Of a DNA stretch of 64,000 bases, positions 8,489 through 20,300 are shown in pieces. Source of the stretch: Caryophanales bacterium UBA6865 (GTDB taxonomy: Bacteria; Bacillota_I; Bacilli_A; RFN20; CAG-826); contig DKCV01000021.1 of assembly GCA_002449265.1 (NCBI GenBank), forward strand, positions 75,382 through 139,381, given 5' to 3'. Under the pieces are notes generated by a model. It was not told the DNA's origin and searched no databases. It worked only from the letters and a program-made list of their open reading frames with translations. The stretch's first letter is position 1. Every line of letters begins with the position of its first letter. The position numbers were made by a program, and so were the translations under genes.

Positions 8489-9945
8489 TAGTCTAGATCT
8501 TCCACTTTATTAACTTTTAAAATTCGCATGAAATTGGTTTGTCCAACTCCGGTTGGGGTTCCTCCTGCTAATAGAATCATATCACCTTGTTTTAAACCTA
8601 AATCACGCGCAACTTTGAGTGCTTTTGCTTCCATCTCTTCGATGAAATCTGGCATCTGCGTTTTGATTAAAACGCTATAAACGCCCCAATACCAAGCGGA
8701 TTCTAATGCTGCTTTTCTGCTACTTGTCACAGAAATGATAGGGCAGCATGGGCGGGCTTTAGAAAGGCGCTTAGAAGAATTTCCGGTTTGGGAGAAATTG
8801 ATGATAAGTTTTGCTTTAATGAGTAAAGCGGTGTTTGCAATGGCATTAGCGATTGCATCGTTATTGGTTGCTTCGCTTGTTTCAAAAGCTTCGCGAGCGA
8901 GAGTTTCATAGTCCAGTTCTTTTTCCATCGCTTCGCTGATTGCAGATTGCATCTCAACCGATTCGACAGGATAAGCTCCGCTAGCTGTTTCTCCAGAAAG
9001 CATCACGCAGTCGCTTCCTTCATCAATTGCCGTAGCGACGTCACTAACTTCTGCGCGAGTTGGGCGCGGATGAGTGGTCATGCTATCTAACATTTGCGTG
9101 GCGGTAATCACAGGTTTGCCGTATCTTCTGCATAGTTTGATGATCTTTCTTTGAACAAGAGGTACAACTTGTGGAGGAATTTCATCCCCTAAATCACCAC
9201 GGGCGACCATGATTCCGTCGGCGGTTTTGATGATATCTTCGATTTTTTCTACGCCTTCTGGGTTCTCTATTTTGGCGATGACAGGAATATTGGGGTTTCC
9301 GTACTTTTTAATCGTTTCTTTGATATCGATGATATCTTGAGGGCGACGCGTAAAAGAAGCAAAAATGACATCCACGTTTTGCTCGCAGCCGAATTTTAGA
9401 TCCGCTTCATCTTGTTTGCTGATGAAAGGCATCGAAAGTCTCGACATCGGGCAATTCATGCCTTTTTGATCTTTGATGTAGTGGGTGTTTAATGCCTTGA
9501 CGACGATTTCGCGGTTCTTTTCATCTTTGTCGATGACTTGCATTTCAAGATTTCCATCGTCGATCAAAATGACATCATTGACTTTTACGTCGTCATATAA
9601 TCCTGGGTGGGAACACGAAAATTTTTCATTATTGCCAAGCATTGGGGTCATCGAAATACGCATGACTTGACCTTTTTGGACATCAACTTTTCCATTTTCC
9701 ATGTAGCCTGTTCGCAATTCCGGGCCTTTGGTATCTAAAGCAACGGCCAAATAGATTCCGTATTTTTTCTCAAAGCTTCTTGCAATATTGATTTTCTCGA
9801 GCTGTTCTTCGTGGGTGCCATGACTGAAATTGACACGCATTACGTTCATTCCTGCCTTATAAAGGCGATAAATCATGTCTGGCGTATCGCTTGTTGGGCC
9901 AATGGTGCAAACGATCTTGGTTTTCTTATTTGTGACTAAAAACAT
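8488..9945 (-). CDS. pyk: Pyruvate kinase
   Basis: Converts phosphoenolpyruvate and ADP to pyruvate and ATP. Motifs: TKIVCTIGPTSDT at the N-terminus, MNVMRVNFSHG, the catalytic Lys region PVIAKIENPEGVEKI, the GDLGDEIPP loop, and ATQMLDSMTTHPRPTRAEVSDVA split around the active site. 485 residues: barrel, B and C domains, without the extra C-terminal PEP-utiliser-like domain of Bacillus enzymes. Shine-Dalgarno AGGA lies 8-10 nt before the ATG. It starts 9 nt after pfkA stops and is followed by the ROK kinase with a 1-nt overlap. Confidence 0.97.
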   Translation of the reverse strand: MFLVTNKKTKIVCTIGPTSDTPDMIYRLYKAGMNVMRVNFSHGTHEEQLEKINIARSFEKKYGIYLAVALDTKGPELRTGYMENGKVDVQKGQVMRISMTPMLGNNEKFSCSHPGLYDDVKVNDVILIDDGNLEMQVIDKDEKNREIVVKALNTHYIKDQKGMNCPMSRLSMPFISKQDEADLKFGCEQNVDVIFASFTRRPQDIIDIKETIKKYGNPNIPVIAKIENPEGVEKIEDIIKTADGIMVARGDLGDEIPPQVVPLVQRKIIKLCRRYGKPVITATQMLDSMTTHPRPTRAEVSDVATAIDEGSDCVMLSGETASGAYPVESVEMQSAISEAMEKELDYETLAREAFETSEATNNDAIANAIANTALLIKAKLIINFSQTGNSSKRLSKARPCCPIISVTSSRKAALESAWYWGVYSVLIKTQMPDFIEEMEAKALKVARDLGLKQGDMILLAGGTPTGVGQTNFMRILKVNKVEDLD

Positions 9946-9954
9946 GGCAAAATC

Positions 9955-10950
<996 letters not shown>

Positions 10951-11162
10951 TTATGAACCACTTTTTCTCTATGAGAAAGCAATATCTAGCAAAAACCTGT
11001 TTTTTTACCGATTTCACTAAATAAAGCCTTTGATGCTAGAAAAAGTAAGAATCCTTTCTTGTTTGAATTAGCGGTTCATTTTCGCTCATACCTATTCATA
11101 GACAAAAACGAAAAAAGAGAATGGAAAACACTATAAGAAAAAGGACAAAGGATGGTATAGTT

Positions 11163-12437
11163 ATGAAACTTATGGTTAGTGATTTATCGATTGGTGATTT
11201 ATTCGAGACGAAAAGGCTATCTCCCCTTAGTGACTTTGACGAGAAAGTGGTCGTGGATTTGTACATGCCCTTAGTCGGTGCGAAGGCCGTTTCTCTTTAT
11301 CTTTATCTTTATCAAAATGAGCCAGAAGCGATTGCTAATCATGAAAAATTGTTACGTAACACGAGTTTCTCACTTGGCGAAGTGGTGGCAATGCTTAACG
11401 CGCTAGAAGCGGTAGCGTTAATCAAAACGTTTTTAGGAGAAAGCGAGAAATTCCGCCTTTTTGATTATTGCTTATACGCTCCTTTATCCCCTCGTGCTTT
11501 TTTTGCTGATCCTCTATATGCTGGAACGTTAGAAAAGTACATTGGCAAAGACGACTGCAAAAAGCTCGCCAAGAAATATTCTTTTTCGAAAGAACCGGAG
11601 AATTTCAAAAACGTTTCAATGGATTTTGTGAGTTATTTTTCTCCTGATGTTGATGACTCTAAATATGCGCAAAGCGTGTTGACTAGCGGTGGCAAAAAAG
11701 CTGGTAAAGCCTCGATTTCTTTTGATTTTACGGGCTTTTTGAATGCGCTAAAAGAGATTGATTCCCGCTATGAACCAAATACCTTCTCTCGCGAAGAAAT
11801 TAGCTATATCGAGCGTGTTTCCGCACTTTACGGATATAGTACGGAAACTTTGGCGGGTTTTGCGAATGACGCATTTCTTCTTACTAAGCCATATGGCAAA
11901 CGCTTGGACAAAAAATCCTTTCTTTCGATGTGTCAAGAAAATGTTCGTTTTGATTACTTAAGGATGGAAAATAAAGAACGAAGGAAAAATCCTATTCATG
12001 GGGATACTTCCATCGCAAGAATGGTTCGAAAAATGCAAAATACAACCCCGATTGAATTTCTTTCATTTTTGCAAAAAGGGAATAAGCCGGCATCAAGCGA
12101 TATTTCTCTTGTCCAAGAATTGACACTAGATATCGGCCTCAATAATGAAGTCACCAACGCCCTTCTTTTTTATGTCCTTTCCACGCAAAACAACACTTTG
12201 CCTAGAGCCTACACGGAAAAGGTAGGTGCTTCTTTGGTACGCGAAGGATTAGAAACCGCTTTGGATACTATGAACTTTTTCACGAAGACGAATAAAACGA
12301 AAACTCGTAAGACAATCACAATTCAGCAAAGCAATATCGATAAAAAACCTTTAACAAAAGATACTAATATTTCGATATCTTCTTCTTCAAAAGAAGAGAC
12401 ATTTGACGATCTTTTTGCAGAAATTGAAAAGAAGTAA
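11163..12437 (+). CDS. dnaB: Replication initiation and membrane attachment protein DnaB (DnaD-like)
   Basis: Firmicutes DnaB helps DnaD and DnaI load the replicative helicase at oriC and at stalled forks. It is not the helicase. The N-terminal LSDFDEKVVVDLYMPLVGA closely follows the family's opening domain. The C-terminal half contains a DnaD/DnaB helical domain with the ALLFYVLSTQNNTLPRAY segment. It is about 424 residues and ends in a Lys/Ser-rich tail. The start is uncertain: AAAGGATGG suits the ATG at 11163, while an extended -10-like TGGTATAGT (11153-11161) would suit a near-leaderless start at 11172. ORF-only starts at 11121 look less likely. dnaI follows after 3 nt. Confidence 0.88.
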   Translation: MKLMVSDLSIGDLFETKRLSPLSDFDEKVVVDLYMPLVGAKAVSLYLYLYQNEPEAIANHEKLLRNTSFSLGEVVAMLNALEAVALIKTFLGESEKFRLFDYCLYAPLSPRAFFADPLYAGTLEKYIGKDDCKKLAKKYSFSKEPENFKNVSMDFVSYFSPDVDDSKYAQSVLTSGGKKAGKASISFDFTGFLNALKEIDSRYEPNTFSREEISYIERVSALYGYSTETLAGFANDAFLLTKPYGKRLDKKSFLSMCQENVRFDYLRMENKERRKNPIHGDTSIARMVRKMQNTTPIEFLSFLQKGNKPASSDISLVQELTLDIGLNNEVTNALLFYVLSTQNNTLPRAYTEKVGASLVREGLETALDTMNFFTKTNKTKTRKTITIQQSNIDKKPLTKDTNISISSSSKEETFDDLFAEIEKK

Positions 12438-12440
12438 ATT

Positions 12441-13361
12441 ATGAAAACGAGTAAAGAAGAAAGTGAAAAAATCAGGCCAACTGGAAACGCCTCAATTATG
12501 GGCGCCGTCGATAATTTAATGTGTGATCCTCTCATTAAGAAAAAGATGGCAGAACTAGGCGTTGACGCTTCTTTTTTAGAGCGTAATTTGCCATTATTTT
12601 TGGCTTATCAAGAAGCGGCTCACGCTTGCGAAAAATGTCGCGGACTAGATGAATGTTCTTCTTCTACCCCCCATCATACGATGAATTTGTTTCTCGATGA
12701 TAGTGGTGTTTTGAATCGCACTTTCGGTTATTGCCATTATTTATTGGATAAAGAAGCTATTCGTAATGGCTATTTATATCGAGATTTCGATGATAGCTTT
12801 TTGTCTAGTGACTTGAATGGCTTTAAAGGCGATACAAAGCGGATTCGCGAATTTGTTAAATTTTGCACCAGCGCTATTTCTAACCGTAACCTTCATCCTT
12901 GGGTCTATGTTTATGGGGACGTCGGGGTTGGTAAAAGTTCTATTTTAATCGCTGTTTGCAATCGTCTTGTGAAAAGCGAAAGAAAGGTCGCTTTTCTTGA
13001 TTGCAATAAGCGTTTTGATGAATTCAAAGCTTTATCCATCAAAAACAAACAGCTTTTTGAACAGACAATGAACCAAATTGCTTCTTACGATATCCTTGTG
13101 CTAGATGATTTCGGAAACGAATACAAAAGCGATTACACCCGTGATCAAATTCTTATGCCGTTATTAAATTACCGCGCCAAGAAAAACCTTGTTACCTATT
13201 TTTCCAGTAACTATACACTCGATGAAATAAAAGCACTCTATAGTACTTCTAGAGCTGGAAGCATCATTGCTTCTAAAATGGTTAGCTTGATTGAATCTAA
13301 AATTGAACGCCCTTATGAACTCGAAAAAGGGTTTGAAACATTTTTAGGAAATTATAAGTAG
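12441..13361 (+). CDS. dnaI: Primosomal protein DnaI, helicase loader ATPase
   Basis: AAA+ ATPase that loads the replicative helicase onto DNA. 306 residues. The N-terminal helicase-binding part has a zinc-ligand set (CEKCRGLDEC followed by HH). The AAA+ core has Walker A YGDVGVGKSS (about residue 160), Walker B ILVLDDFGNE, a sensor-1 Ser/Asn in TYFSSNYT and a sensor-2 Arg region SRAGS. It follows dnaB by 3 nt, as in Bacillus. Its last 10 nt overlap the 3' end of the convergent mutM-coaE gene. Confidence 0.95.
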   Translation: MKTSKEESEKIRPTGNASIMGAVDNLMCDPLIKKKMAELGVDASFLERNLPLFLAYQEAAHACEKCRGLDECSSSTPHHTMNLFLDDSGVLNRTFGYCHYLLDKEAIRNGYLYRDFDDSFLSSDLNGFKGDTKRIREFVKFCTSAISNRNLHPWVYVYGDVGVGKSSILIAVCNRLVKSERKVAFLDCNKRFDEFKALSIKNKQLFEQTMNQIASYDILVLDDFGNEYKSDYTRDQILMPLLNYRAKKNLVTYFSSNYTLDEIKALYSTSRAGSIIASKMVSLIESKIERPYELEKGFETFLGNYK

Positions 13362-14737
13362 GGAATACTTGCTAGTTTCTTTTGTAAGGAAGCCACTGAG
13401 CCGTTTCCATCCAAAATGAGGGAGGCGGCTTTTTTTGCTTCTTTCCTAGGGAAGGATTCATTCATTTTTAAAGAAGAAGCAACATCTTTCCCCCGTTTTA
13501 ATAAGCGTTCCGTCTGAGTTTCTTTATTCGCTTCGATATAAATGATTAAGTCGCATTCCTTTTCTAAGGGGGAACCGATTAATAAAGGCACATCCAAAAG
13601 GATTCTTTCGGCAGTACTATGATGGATTTCATTTTCAATTTCTTCAAAAACTTTCGGCCAAACTAGTTTTTCTAGCAGCGTTTTTTTATTTACGTCTTTT
13701 GCGATTTCTTTTCGACAATAATCGCGATTTAGGCCAAGAGTATTTATGGCTTCTTTTCCAAAAATCTTTTTAACACCTTTAAGGATGGATTTTTCTTTAT
13801 ACAAAGAAGCGACAATTTTGTCGGCGTCGATATGCTCATACCCTTTCTTTTCTAAATATTTCGAAACCTCGCTTTTTCCACTTGCGATAGGGCCAGTTAC
13901 GCCGACGATCAAAGGATGATCACCCTTTTGACAAAGTGGGCAATATGTTGTTCCTCGCCCATTAATCACAATACGTTTTAAAGGGAAAGAACACCTAGGA
14001 CAAGGGGATTTATATTTGCCATAGACGAGAAGCTCGTTTTGCATTAATCCGCTTACACCTTCTTTTGGATGATAGCTTTTTATTGTGCTACCACCTTCTT
14101 TTATGGCCAAAGTTAAAATTCTTCTAGATTCTTTTAAAATAGACGATATTTCTTCTTCAGATAAAGCATTGGCCTTTTTTAGCGGATTTATCCGAGCGGC
14201 AAATAACGTTTCATCAGTATAGATATTTCCGATTCCTGAAATAATATGCTGGTCCATGATAGCTTCTTTAACGGGGCGATGTGTTTTTTGTAGCGACTTT
14301 TCTAATTCATCTAAGGAAATAGAAAACGGGTCTAACGCTAGTGAAGATAGTGGTGGAAAAGTAAACAAATCTTTTTCGTAGCGGAATTCAATCGTTCCGA
14401 ATGTTCTTACGTCGTTATAGCGGAGGGTTTTCCCACTATGAAATTCATAACGCATGATATCGTGAGGAAACTGATTTTCTTCGATATTTCCTTCAAAATA
14501 TTTGCCTTCCATTCTTAGATGGGAGATGATTGCCTTTTCGTGAGTAAGATGAAAAATAAGGTATTTTCCAAGGCGAGAAACACCAGTAAATGTTTCGCCG
14601 ATCAAAGAAGATACGAAATAATTTGCATCATTTAGGATGTTTTTCTGACGGTAGATTTTTATTGAAGAGATTGTTTCTCCTTTTACAATCGGGTCCAAAA
14701 TCCGTCTTACTGTTTCTACTTCAGGGAGTTCTGGCAT
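13352..14737 (-). CDS. Fused formamidopyrimidine-DNA glycosylase (MutM/Fpg) and dephospho-CoA kinase (CoaE)
   Basis: One 461-residue frame holds two complete enzymes. Residues 1 to about 272 are MutM, which excises 8-oxoguanine: catalytic MPELPEVE start, the QHIISGIGNIYTDE helix-two-turn-helix, and a C-terminal zinc finger CPRC...CPLC. Residues 276-461 are CoaE, which makes coenzyme A from dephospho-CoA: P-loop GPIASGKS, HIDADKI, LLDVPLLI and the lid arginines (ERLLKRG). The linker is only about GDHP. In Bacillus mutM and coaE are near-neighbours after polA, so the fusion has an obvious origin. The start abuts the polA stop. The 3' end overlaps dnaI by 10 nt. Confidence 0.93.
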   Translation of the reverse strand: MPELPEVETVRRILDPIVKGETISSIKIYRQKNILNDANYFVSSLIGETFTGVSRLGKYLIFHLTHEKAIISHLRMEGKYFEGNIEENQFPHDIMRYEFHSGKTLRYNDVRTFGTIEFRYEKDLFTFPPLSSLALDPFSISLDELEKSLQKTHRPVKEAIMDQHIISGIGNIYTDETLFAARINPLKKANALSEEEISSILKESRRILTLAIKEGGSTIKSYHPKEGVSGLMQNELLVYGKYKSPCPRCSFPLKRIVINGRGTTYCPLCQKGDHPLIVGVTGPIASGKSEVSKYLEKKGYEHIDADKIVASLYKEKSILKGVKKIFGKEAINTLGLNRDYCRKEIAKDVNKKTLLEKLVWPKVFEEIENEIHHSTAERILLDVPLLIGSPLEKECDLIIYIEANKETQTERLLKRGKDVASSLKMNESFPRKEAKKAASLILDGNGSVASLQKKLASIPYL

Positions 14738-17350
14738 TTATTTCGCCTCATACCAATTTTTGCCGATGCCGACTTCCGCTGTCAACTTTACGGGCAGTTT
14801 TACTGCGTTTTCCATAATATCTTTGATTTCTATTTTGACTCGCTCTAATTCGTTAGAAGGCACTTCAAAAATAAGTTCGTCATGGATTTGAAGCACCATC
14901 TTGGTCGCAAGGCGATTCTCGCTTAAGTAACGATCGATTTTCACCATCGCGATTTTGATTAAATCCGCGGCGCTTCCTTGGACAGGCGCATTTAAAGCAG
15001 CACGGCGAGCAGCTTCTCGCTTAATGAAATTCGGATCATTAATATCTCTTAAGTAGCGGCGTCTACCAAACATCGTGGTTACGTAGCCTTGTGTAGAAGC
15101 TTCATGAGTGATTTTATCGAGAAAGGCTTTTACTTCTGGATAAGAAGAATAAAAGGATTCGATGATGCGTCTAGCTTCTTTTGGGGAATCCCCGATTTGC
15201 TGTGACAAGCCGAAATCGCTTGTTCCATAAATAATCGCAAAGTTAACGGCTTTCGCACGTCTTCTTTCTAAAGGAGTGATATCTTCATGTCCAAAGATGC
15301 GGCGGGCGGTTTCCGTATGAACATCATGGCCTTCATTAAACACCTTGATATAGGATTTACATCCGCTTAAGGCCGCTAGAAGGCGAAGTTCAATTTGTCC
15401 ATAGTCAAGCGACATAAGGTAGACGGAAGGGTCATCATAATAGAAGGCATTACGAATTTGCTTTCCTTCTTCATCGCGTGCCGAAATGTTTTGCAAGTTA
15501 GGGGAGGAAGAAGACAAACGTCCAGTAGAAGTTTGAGCTTGATTGAAATAACTATGGATTTTGCCATCTGCTTTAATATGTGGAATCAATCCATCAATAT
15601 ATGTTCCGAGCAATTTTGCGTATTTTCGGTATTCTAAAATCCAAGGAATGATTGGGGAATCGTCATAGATATTCATCAAATCATCGATAGAGGTGCCAGC
15701 ATTTTTCGCGTGTGGCAAATTCATGACCTCATAAAGGATGTGAGCGATTTGCTTTGGAGAATTAATGTTAAATTTTTCCCCGGCGATTTGATAGATTTCA
15801 TCTTCTGCGTTTTTCTTTTTAGAGGCGAAGGTCCTACCATAATCTTCAAGTTTTTCTTGATGAAGCGGGAATCCTTCAATTTCCATTTTCGCAAGCACCT
15901 TCATTAAAGGCATCTCGATATCGCGATACAAGGTGTAAGCGTCAACGCTTTTGAGCGATTTTTCGACTTTTGGAAGTAAAGTAAGGGCAAAATAGGCCAT
16001 TTTTCCAGTTTTTTCTATGTCCCTATTATCAGTCACGAGTAAGGACATGGTCTCTTCTTTTTTCTCACCGATATCCGCCCCAAAAGTCCCATAGATTAAG
16101 TCTGGGCGAGACGAGACGCTACTATCAAGCAAATAGCCAGCAAGCAATAAGTCTTCTTCAATGCCTTCTATTTCGATCCCTAAATTCTTTAAAGCGTAAA
16201 TTGTCGCCTTCCCATCATAGACGCTCTTTTTTATTTCTTTGCTAGAAAGGCAATCTTTTAAGGCGGGGTCGTTTTTAAGGTCGCTTATCGTTTCGTAATA
16301 CGTCTTTTCACTTGTTGAAATTGCTAGACCTAGTGGCTCGACATCATGATACGAAGAGAAATCAATATCGAGAGCTAAGCCGATTTCGCTAGGAAGTTGT
16401 ATATCTTTGAAACAATGGATTTCTTCGATTGCCGGGGAAAAAGATTCGGCGTTTTCTCTTTTTAAAGAAGAAGGGAGACGTGCGAGCAATTGCTTTAATT
16501 CATATTTTTGCGAAAAAGAATTCACGAGTGAAAAATCGTATCCAGCATAAGTTAAATCATCAATCGAAAAAGGGAGAGTAACGTCAGTTTTAATTCGTGC
16601 AAGATGATAGCTTGCTTCACCCAGTTTTTCTCCTGCGATGATTTTTTCACCGATTTTTCCTTTGATTTGATTGGCTTTTGCTGCCTCAATTACAGAAGGA
16701 AAAGAACCATATTCTTGGATTAATTTCGTCGCGGTTTTTTCTCCAATCCCAGGAATGCCAGGATAATTGTCGCTAGTGTCTCCACGTAAGCCTTTGAAAT
16801 CGATGATTTGGGAAGGAGATAAACCCATTTTCTCTTTTAAAACGGCTTCATCATACTCTTCCATTTTCGAGAATCCGACTTTGAGCAAGGAAACTTTGAC
16901 ATTGCTATCAATGAGCTGCAAATAATCGTGGTCACTTGTGTATATGGTGACTTCATACCCACGCTTGCTTGCTTCTTTAGCGACCGTCCCGCAGATATCG
17001 TCTGCTTCAATGCCATGTTCTTCGAAATAAACAATCCCTAACGCCTTACATAATTCGCGTGAAATTGGGAACTGCGGCTTTAGGTTTTCTGGGCAGGGGG
17101 CGCGGTTTGCTTTGTAATCTTTGAATTCTTCTTTTCGGAAAGTCTCTTTATCGCTATCAAAGCCGATGAATATTCCTTCACCCCCTTTAAAAGTCGCAAG
17201 AATTTTTGAAAGCATGTTCCCGAAAGCAAAGATTGCGTTAGTGGGGATACCGCTTTTTGTGCGCATTATCGAGGCGTTTTCCCCATAACTAGTCGCATAA
17301 TATCCGCGAAATAATAAACTATTTCCATCGATTACTACGAGTTTGCTCAT
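14738..17350 (-). CDS. polA: DNA polymerase I
   Basis: Repair and Okazaki-fragment polymerase. 870 residues. The N-terminal 5'-3' exonuclease has VVIDGNSLLFRGYY, ADDICGT, YTSDHDYLQL and the GIPGIGEKTA helix-hairpin-helix. The middle 3'-5' exonuclease region has lost its catalytic DxE: the strand reads LALDIDFSSY, so no proofreading is expected, as in Bacillus PolA. The polymerase domain has motif A LDYGQIELRLLA (Gly where Ser is usual), motif B RRRAKAVNFAIIYG and motif C LQIHDELIFEV. The Shine-Dalgarno GGAGAA lies within the end of dnaE, 3 nt upstream. It is cotranscribed with dnaE and mutM-coaE. Confidence 0.97.
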   Translation of the reverse strand: MSKLVVIDGNSLLFRGYYATSYGENASIMRTKSGIPTNAIFAFGNMLSKILATFKGGEGIFIGFDSDKETFRKEEFKDYKANRAPCPENLKPQFPISRELCKALGIVYFEEHGIEADDICGTVAKEASKRGYEVTIYTSDHDYLQLIDSNVKVSLLKVGFSKMEEYDEAVLKEKMGLSPSQIIDFKGLRGDTSDNYPGIPGIGEKTATKLIQEYGSFPSVIEAAKANQIKGKIGEKIIAGEKLGEASYHLARIKTDVTLPFSIDDLTYAGYDFSLVNSFSQKYELKQLLARLPSSLKRENAESFSPAIEEIHCFKDIQLPSEIGLALDIDFSSYHDVEPLGLAISTSEKTYYETISDLKNDPALKDCLSSKEIKKSVYDGKATIYALKNLGIEIEGIEEDLLLAGYLLDSSVSSRPDLIYGTFGADIGEKKEETMSLLVTDNRDIEKTGKMAYFALTLLPKVEKSLKSVDAYTLYRDIEMPLMKVLAKMEIEGFPLHQEKLEDYGRTFASKKKNAEDEIYQIAGEKFNINSPKQIAHILYEVMNLPHAKNAGTSIDDLMNIYDDSPIIPWILEYRKYAKLLGTYIDGLIPHIKADGKIHSYFNQAQTSTGRLSSSSPNLQNISARDEEGKQIRNAFYYDDPSVYLMSLDYGQIELRLLAALSGCKSYIKVFNEGHDVHTETARRIFGHEDITPLERRRAKAVNFAIIYGTSDFGLSQQIGDSPKEARRIIESFYSSYPEVKAFLDKITHEASTQGYVTTMFGRRRYLRDINDPNFIKREAARRAALNAPVQGSAADLIKIAMVKIDRYLSENRLATKMVLQIHDELIFEVPSNELERVKIEIKDIMENAVKLPVKLTAEVGIGKNWYEAK

Positions 17351-17353
17351 ATT

Positions 17354-20300
17354 CTATTCTCCTAAAGGTGTGATTTTATTGGCTAAGAAAGTATCTTCTC
17401 TACGATTATCTTTCTTGCCTTCAATTAAGATGATATTTCCCTCTTTTAAATATGGGAATGAAGCGCTATATACTTCCTGGAACAAAGTGAAGGAAGCCTT
17501 TGAAACATCATCATAAACTTCTAAGAAACACATTTGGTTTCCTTTTTTCGTCGTGATGAGACGAATTCCTCCAATAATTCCAGCAGTCGTGAAATAATTT
17601 TCTTCAGTGATTTTTAAAAGGGGAATTGCGTTTTTCGTTTCGAGCTCTTTACGATAAAAATCAAGTGGGGAAGCGCTGACCATCATGCCAAGCGCTTCAT
17701 ATTCTGCATCTAGATTATCACGAACATTATCTTCAACTTTCACTAATGATGGTTTTTCAATATCTAAACTAATCAAGGAATTATCGGAAGAATCCCCCAT
17801 CATTTCGGCATATTTGATATAGCGGTATGCGCTAGCCCTCATACTTGCGCGACTACTTGAGAACTCGTCTAATGTTCCAGCGTCCACTAGTCGGATGAAT
17901 GTGACGAGATTTAGCCCAAAACGCTTTGTCCGCTTTGCAAAATCAGCTAGATCTTTAAATTTCCCGTTTTCGATTCTGTCATCTAATAGTTGTGTAAGGA
18001 AATTTCCTTGAACCCCTTTGATTGTGTTTAATGGCAATAGTAGACTATTCCCTTCGATTTGATAAAGAGTAGAAGAATTGTTTACGCTTGGAACTTTCAA
18101 TTGGATTCCTCGTTCTTTTAATTCGGGGACCGTATTGAGAAATTTTTGATCCCCGACGCTCATGGAATCAAGAATCGCGCAATAAAATTCGATGGGGTAA
18201 TGCTTTTTTAAATAAGCCATTTGGCAAGTGATTACGCCATAGCTTACGGCGTGAGCTTTATTAAAACCATAGTTTGCGAATCGTTCTATGAGAGAAAACA
18301 AGTCATTCGCAAGCTTTTCGTTTCGTCCACTTTTTAAGCACCCATCGATGAATTTTCCTTTCAAAGAATGAAGTTTTGACGAATCTTTTTTTGATATTGC
18401 GCGGCGAAATAAATCCGCTTCTCCAAAAGAAAATCCGGCCACTTTTTGGGTGATTTGCATGATTTGCTCTTGATAGACGATAATGCCATATGTAGAAGAA
18501 AGTATTGGTTCTAAAGCCGGGTCTAGGTAATAAATTTTCTCTTTACCTTTCTTTCGTCTTGCATATAAAGGAATCGATTCCATTGGTCCAGGTCGAAATA
18601 GCGCTTCTAAAGCGGTGATATCTTCAAACGTTGCGGGTTCTAATTCCTTAATCGCTCTTCTCATTCCAGGGCTTTCCATTTGGAATATCCCCATGGTTTT
18701 CCCTTCTTTTATGAGGGCAATTGCCTCTTTGTCGTTATAGGGGAGAGTCGCGAATTCAAGGTGCTTGTGTTCGTATTTCTCGATTAAGCGCAACGTTAAA
18801 TCAATCGTGGAAAGGTTTGTTAAACCGAGTAAGTCCATTTTAAGGAACCCTTGTTCCTCTAAGTAGTCTTTCTCTAAACAAGCAACATAACCAATTCCGC
18901 CTTCGTCTTTGATTGGAATGACATTGGTTAAAGGCTCGTTATTTAAAATAATCCCAGCCGCGTGCAAACCCGCTTGGCGGGGTAATCCTTCGATTTTAGA
19001 TGCGAGAGAAACGATTTCTAAGTAATAAGGATCACTATCGATGAGTTTTTTAAATTCGGGAGAGTATCGATAATCTTGACGCAGCGAGAAACGATCATTA
19101 TGAATTGTCGAAATGATTAACGAGATTTCACGGTCTTCATAATCGTAAACGCGTCCAATGTCTCGTAAGGCTTCTTTGGCTCCGATTGTCTGCGTCGCTA
19201 GGACGTGACTTACGCGCTCCTTACCATATTTCTTTTGTAAATACGAAATAACCAAATCACGTTTTGTGTCCATAAAATCTACGTCAATATCTGGCATTGA
19301 TTTTCTTTCTGGATTTAAAAAACGTTCGAATAAAAGGCCATTTTTGAGTGGATCAATGGTAGAAATATCTAAAGAGAAAGAAACTAAACTCGCTGGACCT
19401 GAACCTCTACCTGGGCCTACTAGGATATTATGTGTTTTTGCGAATTTCACATAATCGCTTACGACTAAGAAATAGTCCGCGTAACCCATTTCATTGATGA
19501 TTTTTAATTCGTAATCGAGGCGAGAAAAATAATCATTCGAGGGTAGAGGAATCTTTTCTTTTAAGCCTTCTAGCGATAATTTCTTTAAGTATTCTTCGCT
19601 TGTTAAGCCTTCTACATTTTCGTAATGAATTAATGTTCCTCTTTTTTGAACGAAAGAGAAATCGCAACTTTTTGTAAGTTCTTCTGTCGCAAGAATTTCG
19701 CTTTCTTCATAATAGGAATCAATCGCATTTTGGTCTAAAAAATGTGCGTCACCATTTTGTGTCTTTGTCGTTATTTTTTCGCGAGAATCGATTGCTTTTG
19801 TAATCGTAGTCACAATCGCATCATTTTCCTTTTCATAAGCAATAAAGGGAAAAGCGATCGTGCGATAAGGGTAAGTCTTGACAAAATTTCGCAAGAATGA
19901 AATGAAATCGCTATTTTTTGGACAATAAGGTATCCCCAAATAAAGATTCGAGAAGTCATGAAAAAAATAGGATAAACGTTCCGCGATTTCTTGTTCGCTC
20001 TTCTCTTTGTAGTCACGATAAAGAAATGTTGTCTCGCTATTAAGGATGAATGCTAAGCCATCTTGATGAGATTTTAAAAAGTCTAAAGCAAGTTCCCCTT
20101 TGGAGGCCAAAAAACTGATTTTTAATAAATTTCGATACCCTTCTTCGTTCTTAACAAACGCACTGATTGTTCCTTCTAGAACCTCACAATCCATGAGATA
20201 AAAAGGAGCGACACCATTTGCTTTGCATGATTCGGTGAATGGAGCGTATCCACTTAGGGAGGAAACATCGCAAATGCCAACGGATTGATAACCGTATTTT

